Source: NAT127 sp034717695 (GTDB lineage: Bacteria > Pseudomonadota > Gammaproteobacteria > Pseudomonadales > Porticoccaceae). Taken from it: DNA of 64,000 nucleotides. The notes beneath the pieces are model-generated. The model was not told the origin of the DNA and ran no database searches. It saw nothing but the letters and a program-made list of their open reading frames with translations. Made by a program: the position numbers and the translations under genes. Location: assembly GCA_034717695.1 (NCBI GenBank), contig JAYELS010000053.1, positions 1 to 64,000 of the forward strand, in the 5' to 3' direction. Below, piece by piece: positions 50,102 to 57,732 of the stretch (position 1 is the first letter of the stretch; the number at the start of each line of letters is the position of its first letter).

Positions 50102-50485
50102 TTACAGTTTGGGGAAGATGTCGATCACGCCGGCGACTTCGAGGAGAATCAGGATCAGCAGCACCACCGCCACGGTGCCGAGGCCGCTGCCGGCGGGGAG
50201 GCTGTCGAGCTGGCCCTGGACCTGCTGGATTTCGCTCTGGGTCATGCCGTTGACCCGCTCGGTGACATCCGCCGGGTCGACCCCGAGGGTCAGCAGTTCC
50301 TTCTTCACGTCATCCCGGAGCAGCTGTTCCGCGAGGGCGTCCCGCTGCTGTTGCAGCTCCGCCTGGGAAACCAGGGAATCGGTGCCGATCAGGGCCGCGT
50401 GGGCGGGCACCTGGACTGCGGCGAGGGAAAAGAACAATACGACAAAGTAGACGATGGAGCGGAGGTTGAGGGTGTGAGTGGTCAT
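50102..50485 (-). CDS. PA2779-family small exported membrane protein
   Basis: A 127-residue protein with an N-terminal signal (IVYFVVLFFSLAAVQVPAHA), a helical middle containing RDALAEQLLRDDVKKELLTLGVDPADVTERVNGM, and a C-terminal membrane helix (GTVAVVLLILILLEVAGVIDIF). The repeated L-x-x-x-G-V-x-P segment is the PA2779 signature. These genes almost always precede a PA2778-type peptidase, as here, so the pair probably acts together and this may be the peptidase substrate. Confidence 0.85.
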   Translation of the reverse strand: MTTHTLNLRSIVYFVVLFFSLAAVQVPAHAALIGTDSLVSQAELQQQRDALAEQLLRDDVKKELLTLGVDPADVTERVNGMTQSEIQQVQGQLDSLPAGSGLGTVAVVLLILILLEVAGVIDIFPKL

Positions 50486-50719
50486 GGGTCTCTCCTTGGG
50501 TTTTGCTTTTGTTCGACGGTTTTTGAGTGCGCGATGTCGCTAAGGTTCACTGGGGCGGTGGCGCGCGAAGGGAAAGCAATCTTATATAACCAATTGATCT
50601 AACCTTATTCCAAAAAATTATGTTAGTTTTTCCCCGACTTCGGAGCCGGGTCAAGCCGCTGGCCAAGCCGCCCGGCGACAGTGCCCGAAAGAGCCATTCC
50701 ACCACCAGGGAGCCACGCC

Positions 50720-51583
50720 ATGAAACCCCTCGTCGCAGCCTTTTTCGATCCGGCCACCTATACCTACAGCTATGTGGTCAGCGACCCCGAAACCCGCCAG
50801 TGCGCGCTGGTGGATTCGGTGCTGGACTACGATCCCGCCTCGGGGCGTACCTCCCACGGCGCGGCGGACAAACTGATAGACCATGTGCGCGCCCAAGGGC
50901 TCGCGGTGCAGTGGATTCTCGAAACCCACGTCCACGCCGACCACCTGAGCGCTGCGCCCTACCTGAAGGACAAGCTCGGTGGCACCCTGGCCATCGGCGA
51001 CCGCATCACCCGGGTGCAGGACACCTTCGGCAAGCTGTTCAACGCCGGCGCCGACTTCGTCCATGACGGCAGCCAGTTCGACAAGCTTCTGGCGGATGGC
51101 GAGACCTTCCAGGTGGGCAACATTCCGGCCCGTGCCATCCACACCCCGGGCCACACCCCGGCGTGCATGACCTATGTGATCGGCGACGCCGCCTTCGTCG
51201 GCGACACCCTGTTCATGCCCGACTACGGCACCGCCCGCTGCGACTTCCCCGGCGGCGATGCCCATACCCTGTACCGCTCCGTGCAAAGGCTGTTCGCCCT
51301 GCCGGACGACACCCGGATGTTCATGTGCCACGACTACGGCACCCCGGCGCGGGACGACTTTCTGTACGAAACCACGGTGGGGGAGCAGCGCCGCGCCAAT
51401 ATCCATATCCACGAGGGCATCGACGAGGCGGCCTTCGTGGCGATGCGCAATGCCCGGGATGCCACCCTGGGGATGCCGACCCTGATCCTGCCGTCGGTGC
51501 AGGTCAACATGCGCGCCGGCCACCTGCCTCCGGCGGAGGACAACGGCACCCGCTACCTGAAAATTCCCCTCAACGTGCTCTGA
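50720..51583 (+). CDS. ETHE1-like persulfide dioxygenase (MBL fold)
   Basis: A 287-residue metallo-beta-lactamase-fold enzyme. The iron ligands are in ETHVHADHLSAAPYL, HTPGHTPACM, FVGDTLFMPDYGTARCDFPGG and MCHDY. The C-terminal half has RDATLGMPTLILPSVQVNMRAGHLPP, typical of the Blh/type III persulfide dioxygenases that oxidise glutathione persulfide to sulfite. ATG at 50720 is the first good start. The next gene is an SQR fusion, so the two complete sulfide-to-sulfite oxidation. The upstream 234 bp are AT-rich at about 50580-50630, a probable promoter region. Confidence 0.88.
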   Translation: MKPLVAAFFDPATYTYSYVVSDPETRQCALVDSVLDYDPASGRTSHGAADKLIDHVRAQGLAVQWILETHVHADHLSAAPYLKDKLGGTLAIGDRITRVQDTFGKLFNAGADFVHDGSQFDKLLADGETFQVGNIPARAIHTPGHTPACMTYVIGDAAFVGDTLFMPDYGTARCDFPGGDAHTLYRSVQRLFALPDDTRMFMCHDYGTPARDDFLYETTVGEQRRANIHIHEGIDEAAFVAMRNARDATLGMPTLILPSVQVNMRAGHLPPAEDNGTRYLKIPLNVL

Positions 51584-51601
51584 GTCGCCGAGGTAAGCGC
51601 C

Positions 51602-53353
51602 ATGGAACCCATCAAGCAACTGACCCCCGCCCTCTCGGTATCCGGCCAGCTGATGCCGGAGGACATGGGCGCCCTGGCGGCCCAGGGTTTTCAAGCGGTG
51701 ATCAACAACCGCCCGGACCGGGAGGGCGATGGCCAGCCGGACAGCGCCGCCATGGAAGCGGCGGCCCGGGCCGTGGGACTCGACTACCACTACCTGCCGG
51801 TGATCTCCGGCCAGATCAGCGATGGGGACGTCGAGGCCTTCCGCGCCCTGCTGGACCAGGTCGAGGGCCCGGTGCTGGCCTTTTGCCGCACCGGCACCCG
51901 CTGTACCAACCTGTGGGCCATGGCCGAGGCCCATCAGCTCGACCCCGATTCGGTGATGGCCACCGCCCGCCGGGCGGGCTATGACCTCTCCACCCTGCGC
52001 CCGAGGCTTGAGGAGCGCTGGCTGCGGGGTGCCGGTGCCGCGACCGGGGTTGGCCCCCTGGGGGCTGCCCATGTGCAACGGGTCGACGTGCTCATCGTCG
52101 GCGGCGGCGCCGCCGGCTGCGCCGTGGCGGCGAGCCTCGGCAAGCGCCGCAAGGATCTGCGCATCGCCATCGTCGAGCCCAGCGAGGAGCACTACTACCA
52201 ACCGGGCTGGACCCTGGTGGGCGCCGGGGTGTTCACCCCGGGCCGCACCCACCGCGCCATGGCCCGTTGCATTCCCCGGGGAATTCAGTGGATCCGCGCC
52301 GCGGCGGCGGGCTTCGAGCCGGAGCGCCAGCAGGTGGTGCTGGAGGACGGCAGCCGCCTCGGCTACCGGGTGCTGGTGGTGTGCCCCGGCCTCAGCCTCC
52401 ACTGGGACGCCATCGAAGGGCTGCGCGATACCCTCGGCAAGAACGGCGTGACCTCGAACTACCGCTACGACCTCGCCCCCTACACCTGGCAGCTGGTGCG
52501 CCAGCTCAAGGGCGGCCGCGCCCTCTTCACCCAGCCGCCCATGCCCATCAAGTGCGCGGGGGCGCCCCAGAAGGCCATGTACCTCTCCTGCGACCACTGG
52601 CGCCGCACCGGGGTGCTCGACAACATCCAGGTGGATTTCTGCTCCGCCGGCGCGGTGCTGTTCGGCGTCGCCGACTTCGTGCCGCCGCTGATGAAGTACG
52701 TGGAGCGCTACGGCGCCCACCTGAATTTCAACAACACCCTCGTTGCCGTGGACGGCCCCGCCCACAAGGCCTGGTTCAGGGAGCTGGATGGCGACGGCAA
52801 CAGCCGCACCGTCGAGCGCGAGTTCGACATGCTCCACGCCGTGCCGCCCCAGCGGGCACCGGATTTCGTGCGCCAAAGCCCCCTCGCCAACGCCGAGGGC
52901 TGGGTGGATGTCAGCCCCGAGACCCTGCGCCACAATACCTACGGCAATATCTTCAGCCTGGGGGACGTGTGCTCGGCCCCCAATGCCAAGACCGCCGCCG
53001 CGGTGCGCAAGCAGGCCCCCATCGTCGCCGAGAATATCGTCAGCGTCCTCGACGGCCACCAGCCCCGGGCGGTCTACGACGGCTACGGCTCCTGCCCCCT
53101 CACCGTGGAACGGGGCAAGGTGGTGCTGGCGGAATTCGGCTACGGCGGCAAACTGCTGCCCACCTTCCCCCTCGACCCGACGGTGCCCCGCTGGCTGGCC
53201 TGGAGCCTCAAGGCCCACTGGATGCCCAGCATCTACTTCGACCTGATGCTGAAGGGTCATGAGCTGCTGGTGAAACCCCGCCACCTCGATGTCGCCCCCA
53301 ATACCCCGGATCCGCGGCCCGCCTGTGACTACGACGGTGTGGACAAAAAATGA
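51602..53353 (+). CDS. DUF442 (phosphatase/rhodanese-like)-sulfide:quinone oxidoreductase fusion
   Basis: A 583-residue two-domain protein. Residues 1-130 are DUF442 (TIGR01244), with NNRPDREGDGQP and the active-site loop FCRTGTRC. Residues 160-575 are a type II SQR flavoprotein: FAD motif VLIVGGGAAGCAVAASLG, then EEHYYQPGWTLVGAG, the redox Cys in MPIKCAGAPQKAMYLSC, and the second Cys in SLGDVCSAPNAKTAAAVRKQ. It oxidises sulfide, passing electrons to quinone and sulfane sulfur to a thiol, perhaps via DUF442. It sits 18 bp after the persulfide dioxygenase gene and overlaps the SulP gene by 4 bp. Confidence 0.9.
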   Translation: MEPIKQLTPALSVSGQLMPEDMGALAAQGFQAVINNRPDREGDGQPDSAAMEAAARAVGLDYHYLPVISGQISDGDVEAFRALLDQVEGPVLAFCRTGTRCTNLWAMAEAHQLDPDSVMATARRAGYDLSTLRPRLEERWLRGAGAATGVGPLGAAHVQRVDVLIVGGGAAGCAVAASLGKRRKDLRIAIVEPSEEHYYQPGWTLVGAGVFTPGRTHRAMARCIPRGIQWIRAAAAGFEPERQQVVLEDGSRLGYRVLVVCPGLSLHWDAIEGLRDTLGKNGVTSNYRYDLAPYTWQLVRQLKGGRALFTQPPMPIKCAGAPQKAMYLSCDHWRRTGVLDNIQVDFCSAGAVLFGVADFVPPLMKYVERYGAHLNFNNTLVAVDGPAHKAWFRELDGDGNSRTVEREFDMLHAVPPQRAPDFVRQSPLANAEGWVDVSPETLRHNTYGNIFSLGDVCSAPNAKTAAAVRKQAPIVAENIVSVLDGHQPRAVYDGYGSCPLTVERGKVVLAEFGYGGKLLPTFPLDPTVPRWLAWSLKAHWMPSIYFDLMLKGHELLVKPRHLDVAPNTPDPRPACDYDGVDKK

Positions 53354-55095
53354 AGGGCGGGCTCGCGGGATTGCTGCCCTGCCTCCACTGGCTCAGGACC
53401 TACAACAGGGCGATCGCCGCCCAGGACGGACTGGCGGCGGCGATCGTCACCCTGATGCTGATTCCCCAGAGCCTCGCCTACGCCATGCTCGCCGGCCTGC
53501 CGCCGATCACCGGGCTTTACGCCAGCATCCTGCCCCTGGTGGCCTATGCCCTGTTCGGCACCAGCAACGCCCTGGCGGTGGGGCCGGTGGCGGTGGTGTC
53601 GTTGATGACTGCCGCCGCCCTCGGCGGGATTTTCCCCGCCGGCAGCGCGGAGTACGTCGCCGGAGCCCTGCTGCTCGCCCTGCTGTCGGGGCTGGTGCTG
53701 GTGTTGATGGCGGTGCTGCGCCTCGGCTTCATCGCCAATTTTCTCAGCCACCCGGTGATCTCCGGGTTCATCAGCGCCTCCGGGATCCTCATCGCCATCG
53801 GCCAGTTGCGCCATATCCTCGGGATCAAGGCCGCCGGCCATAACGCCGTCGATACCCTCGGCGCCCTCTGGCGCGGGCTGCCCGCTACTCATCTTCCCAC
53901 CCTCGCCATCGGTATCGCCGCCCTGGCGTTGCTGTATCTGGCCCGCGCTCACCTGCGGGGCTGGCTGTGCCGGTTCGGGGTCGCTGCCGGTCTCGCCGGC
54001 AATCTCGCCAGAACCGGCCCCGTGGTCGTCCTCCTGCTCGCGGTGGTGGTGGTGAGCCTTCTCGATCTCGCCGCCGCCGGCGTGGCGGTGGTGGGCGCGG
54101 TGCCCGGCGGCCTGCCGCCCCTCGCCCTGCCGCCCTTGGATGCCGGCCGCGCCCTGCAACTGCTGCCGGCGGCGGTGCTGATCAGCCTGGTGGGGTTCGT
54201 GGAGTCGGTGTCCGTGGGCCAGACCCTCGCCGCCAAGCGCCGCGAGCGCATCGAGCCCAACCGGGAGCTGGTGGGCCTCGGCGCCGCCAATCTCGCCGCG
54301 GCGGTGGGCGGGGGCTTCCCCGTCACCGGGGGCTTTGCCCGCTCGGTGGTCAATTACGATGCCGGCGCCCGCACTCCCATGGCGGGGGCCCTCACCGCCC
54401 TCGGGCTCGCCCTGACCGTCGTGCTGTTCACCCCGCTGTTTCGCAACCTGCCCCAGGCGGTGCTGGCGGCCACCATCATCGTGGCGGTGCTGAGCCTGGT
54501 GGATCTCGGCGCCCTGGCCCGCACCTGGCGCTACTCCCGGCCCGACGCCCTGGCCATGGCGGCCACCATGCTGGGGGTGCTGCTGGTGGGGGTGGAAACG
54601 GGAATCCTGATGGGGGTCGGGCTCTCCCTGTTCCTGTTTTTGAAGCGCACCAGCGAGCCCCATATCGCCGTGGTGGGCCAGCTCCCCGGCAGCCAGCATT
54701 TTCGCAATGTCTCCCGGTTTCAGGTGGTGGAAAGCCCCACGGTGTTGTCGATGCGGGTGGACGAGAGCCTGTACTTTCCCAACGCCCGCTACCTGGAGGA
54801 CAGGGTCGCCGAGCAGGTGAGCCGCCACCCGGGGATTCGCCACCTGGTGCTGATGTGTCCCGCCGTCAACCTCATCGATGCCAGCGCCCTGGAAAGCCTG
54901 GAAGCCATCGCCGAGCGCCTGCGCGCCGCCGGCATCCAGCTGCACCTGTCGGAGGTGAAGGGCCCGGTGATGGACCAGCTGCGCCAGTCGGATTTTCTCG
55001 ACCATTTCGGCGGCCGGGTATTCGTCAGCCACTACGAAGCCCTGCTCGCCCTCGACCCGGAGACCACCCAGAGGGCGCTCGAGGCGGGCGGCTAG
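53350..55095 (+). CDS. SulP-family inorganic anion transporter with STAS domain
   Basis: A 581-residue carrier: about 12 membrane helices (40-430) with the SulP signature LAAAIVTLMLIPQSLAYAML, GLPPITGLYASILPLVAY, GTSNALAVGPVAVVSLM and the domain-A ending GGGFPVTGGFARSVVN. The C-terminal STAS domain (about 450-560) has SLYFPNARYLEDRVAEQV and VNLIDASALESLEAIAERL. The 4-bp overlap with the SQR fusion suggests it exports sulfite or sulfate, the product of sulfide oxidation. The actual anion cannot be told from sequence. Confidence 0.9.
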   Translation: MKGGLAGLLPCLHWLRTYNRAIAAQDGLAAAIVTLMLIPQSLAYAMLAGLPPITGLYASILPLVAYALFGTSNALAVGPVAVVSLMTAAALGGIFPAGSAEYVAGALLLALLSGLVLVLMAVLRLGFIANFLSHPVISGFISASGILIAIGQLRHILGIKAAGHNAVDTLGALWRGLPATHLPTLAIGIAALALLYLARAHLRGWLCRFGVAAGLAGNLARTGPVVVLLLAVVVVSLLDLAAAGVAVVGAVPGGLPPLALPPLDAGRALQLLPAAVLISLVGFVESVSVGQTLAAKRRERIEPNRELVGLGAANLAAAVGGGFPVTGGFARSVVNYDAGARTPMAGALTALGLALTVVLFTPLFRNLPQAVLAATIIVAVLSLVDLGALARTWRYSRPDALAMAATMLGVLLVGVETGILMGVGLSLFLFLKRTSEPHIAVVGQLPGSQHFRNVSRFQVVESPTVLSMRVDESLYFPNARYLEDRVAEQVSRHPGIRHLVLMCPAVNLIDASALESLEAIAERLRAAGIQLHLSEVKGPVMDQLRQSDFLDHFGGRVFVSHYEALLALDPETTQRALEAGG

Positions 55096-55176
55096 GGGCG
55101 GATTTGTCGCCGAGAAAGATTCATTTCACCGCCCAAACCCGCTACCCTCAACCGGGTAACGTTGCCGGACGGAATC

Positions 55177-56481
55177 ATGAAAAACACCCTGGCCCACGGC
55201 CTGTTGTGGCTGCTGGGATTGCTCCCCACCCTCGCAGCCTGGATCGCCCTGCCCGCCGGCAGCTTTGACGGCCCCCCGGCAATCTTCAACAGCCTCGGAC
55301 GCCTCGCCGGTATCGCCGGCCTCGGGCTCTTTCTCGTCGCCGCCATTGTCAGCTTCCGCATCCCCGGCTTTGACCGCCTGTTCGGCGGCCTCACCACCCT
55401 GTGGCGCACCCACCACCTGCTCGGTGGCGTGAGCTTCCTGCTGCTGCTGTCCCACCCGCTGCTGCTGTCCCTGGCATCGGTGGCGGTGTCGCCGGCGGCC
55501 GCCGCGGGGGTACTGTTCCCCCCGGAGGGCGGCGCCAGCATCTGGCTCGGCTGGGGGGCGCTGGTGCTGATGATGGTGTTTCTCGCCCCGAGCTTTGCCT
55601 TTTTCGGCCCGCCCCGCTACCAGCGCTGGAAGCAGGTGCACAAGCTGGCCGGGGTGGCGGCGGTGCTTGCCCTGGCCCATACATTCATCCTCGAGCGGAC
55701 AATACCCGAGCCCTGGAGCGCGCTGATCTGGGCGGCCCTCGCCCTTGCCGCCCTCGCCTCCCTGGCCTACAGCCTGCTGTTTGCCCGCCGCGCCAGCCAG
55801 TACCGCTATACCGTGAGCGCCGTGGAGCGCCCCGCCAACAACGTGGTGGAAATTTCCCTGACGCCCCAGGGCAAGCCACTTCGCCACCTCCCCGGGCAAT
55901 TCATCTACCTGACCCATTACGACCGCAAACTGGCGGCGGGCTGTGGCGAGGAGCACCCCTACACCCTGTCGTCGGCCCCCGGCGAGGGCGACCTGCGGGT
56001 GGCCATCAAGGATCTGGGGGACGCCAGCCGCGCCATCCAGGGCATCCACCCGGGGGCCGAAGTGCGGGTCACCGGGCCCTACGGGGCGTTCTTTCCGGCG
56101 CGGACAAGAGGCCCCGAACTGTGGGTGGCCGGCGGCATCGGCATCACCCCCTTTCTCGGCCGCGCCCGCCACCTGGCGATGCTGGGGCAGGCGGTGGACA
56201 TCCATATGATCTACTGCGTGCAGGACGAGGCGCGGGCGCTTTTCGTCGCCGAGTTGCGCCAGCTCATGGCCCGTATCCCGGGCTTTTGCTTGACTGTCCA
56301 CTACTTTTACAAGGACGGGCCCCTGGCCGCGGATTTCGTCCGCTACCACTGCCCGGACTGCGGCACCCGGGACATGTACGTGTGTGGCCCCGGCCCGCTG
56401 ACGGACCTGGCCCGGGGGGTGATGATCGCCAACGGCCTCCCGCGCCACCGCATTCACAGTGAGGAGTTCAACCTGTTATGA
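55177..56481 (+). CDS. Ferric-reductase-like membrane flavocytochrome with FAD/NAD(P)H domain
   Basis: A 434-residue protein: six or so N-terminal helices (1-210) of the ferric reductase-like domain, with paired His for b haems in RTHHLLGGVSFLLLLSHPLLL and KQVHKLAGVAAVLALAHTFIL. A cytoplasmic ferredoxin-reductase-type domain follows (about 215-434): GQFIYLTHYD, HPYTLSSAPGEGD, GPYGAFFPA, GGIGITPFLGR and YVCGPGPL. It should carry electrons between NAD(P)H and periplasmic acceptors across the inner membrane. ATG at 55177 follows GGACGGAATC. Its stop overlaps the cytochrome b5 gene (ATGA). Confidence 0.88.
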   Translation: MKNTLAHGLLWLLGLLPTLAAWIALPAGSFDGPPAIFNSLGRLAGIAGLGLFLVAAIVSFRIPGFDRLFGGLTTLWRTHHLLGGVSFLLLLSHPLLLSLASVAVSPAAAAGVLFPPEGGASIWLGWGALVLMMVFLAPSFAFFGPPRYQRWKQVHKLAGVAAVLALAHTFILERTIPEPWSALIWAALALAALASLAYSLLFARRASQYRYTVSAVERPANNVVEISLTPQGKPLRHLPGQFIYLTHYDRKLAAGCGEEHPYTLSSAPGEGDLRVAIKDLGDASRAIQGIHPGAEVRVTGPYGAFFPARTRGPELWVAGGIGITPFLGRARHLAMLGQAVDIHMIYCVQDEARALFVAELRQLMARIPGFCLTVHYFYKDGPLAADFVRYHCPDCGTRDMYVCGPGPLTDLARGVMIANGLPRHRIHSEEFNLL

Positions 56482-56840
56482 AAAAGCTCTGCTACTCGGC
56501 CTTTATCGCCTTCTGGTCCAGCATCGCCACTCTGCTGGCGGTCAATGTCCTGGCCACCGACGGTGCCGCCAGCGCGCCGCCCAGGGAGCAGGGGGCCACC
56601 TACAGCCTCGACCAGGTGGCGGGCCACGCCGCCGAGGACGACTGCTGGTTTGTCATCGAGGGTGTGGTGTACGACGTCAGCGCCTACATCCCCAACCACC
56701 CCACCCCGCCGAGCGTGCTGCTGCCCTGGTGCGGCAAGGACGCCACCGAGGGCATGCGCACCAAGGGCTACGGCCGCGACCACAGCCCCATGGCCTGGGG
56801 CCTCTTGGAGCAGTACAAGATCGGCACCCTGGCGGAGTGA
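56478..56840 (+). CDS. Exported cytochrome b5-like haem protein
   Basis: A 120-residue protein with an N-terminal export or anchor segment (FIAFWSSIATLLAVNVLA) and a cytochrome b5 fold (about 42-118): YSLDQVAGHAAEDDCWFVIEGVVYDVSAYI, first haem His in NHPTPPS, and second in GRDHSPMAW. It overlaps the flavocytochrome by 4 bp and precedes the decaheme gene by 13 bp. It is placed to shuttle electrons in the periplasm between the two. The two Cys (DDCW and PWCG) could form a disulfide. Confidence 0.87.
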   Translation: MKKLCYSAFIAFWSSIATLLAVNVLATDGAASAPPREQGATYSLDQVAGHAAEDDCWFVIEGVVYDVSAYIPNHPTPPSVLLPWCGKDATEGMRTKGYGRDHSPMAWGLLEQYKIGTLAE

Positions 56841-56853
56841 TGGCGGGGTGACG

Positions 56854-57723
56854 ATGATCCGCCGGCTGCCCGCCCTCGCTCTGCTCTGGCTCGCCCTGGG
56901 GGCGATGGCTGCCCTCGCCGAGCCCGGCGCCGATGCCGCCTGCCTGATGTGTCACAAGGGGGTGGCGGAGGGCGGCATCAGTCACAGCGCCCACGGCCTC
57001 GGCGCCGATCCCGCGGGCATGTCCCCGGCGGTGACCTGCACGGCCTGCCACGGCCCGAGCCCCGCCCACGTCGCCAGCCCCCGCACTCCCCCGGATTTCA
57101 CCTTCGCCAGGGCCGAGGGCAATGGCGGCGACGGCACCTGCCTCGCCTGTCACCAGCAGGGCGCCATGGCCCACTGGGCCTTTGGCGAGCACGCCGCCGC
57201 CGGGGTGAGCTGCGCCAGCTGCCACGCCATCCACACCGCCACCGATCCGGTGCGGGAGCGGGGCGGCCAGTTCGGGGTGTGCACCGACTGCCACCAGCGG
57301 GAAAAGGCCGACCAGCTGAAATTCTCCCGCCACCCCATGGCGGAGGGCCATGTGCAGTGCAGCGACTGCCACGCCCCCCACGGCGGCAGCGCCCTGAACG
57401 GCCTGACCCAGCCCACGGTCAACGACACCTGCTACCAGTGCCACGCCGAAAAGCGCGGCCCCTTCCTGTTCGAGCACGAGCCGGTGCAGGACGACTGCAC
57501 CCATTGCCACCTGCCCCACGCCTCGGTCAACGATCAGCTGCTCAAGGCCCGGGAGCCGTTCCTCTGCCAGCAGTGCCATATAGCCGCCCGCCATCCCGGG
57601 ACCCTGTACGATTCGGCGCGGCAGGTGCAGCGGGATATCAATATCGTCGGGCAGTCGTGCAGCAACTGCCACAGCCAGGTGCACGGCGGCAATCACCCCG
57701 CCAGCAGCACCTTCCGCCGCTGA
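56854..57723 (+). CDS. DmsE/MtrA-family periplasmic decaheme cytochrome c
   Basis: A 289-residue exported protein (signal peptide about residues 1-22, ending ALAEPG) with exactly ten C-x-x-C-H motifs: CLMCH, CTACH, CLACH, CASCH, CTDCH, CSDCH, CYQCH, CTHCH, CQQCH and CSNCH. This is the MtrA/PioA/DmsE pattern of a decaheme wire inserted into an outer-membrane barrel. ATG at 56854 follows GGCGGGG by 6 bp. The MtrB-like barrel gene follows after 9 bp. No MtrC-like surface cytochrome is present. Confidence 0.93.
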   Translation: MIRRLPALALLWLALGAMAALAEPGADAACLMCHKGVAEGGISHSAHGLGADPAGMSPAVTCTACHGPSPAHVASPRTPPDFTFARAEGNGGDGTCLACHQQGAMAHWAFGEHAAAGVSCASCHAIHTATDPVRERGGQFGVCTDCHQREKADQLKFSRHPMAEGHVQCSDCHAPHGGSALNGLTQPTVNDTCYQCHAEKRGPFLFEHEPVQDDCTHCHLPHASVNDQLLKAREPFLCQQCHIAARHPGTLYDSARQVQRDINIVGQSCSNCHSQVHGGNHPASSTFRR

Positions 57724-57732
57724 GGTGACGCC

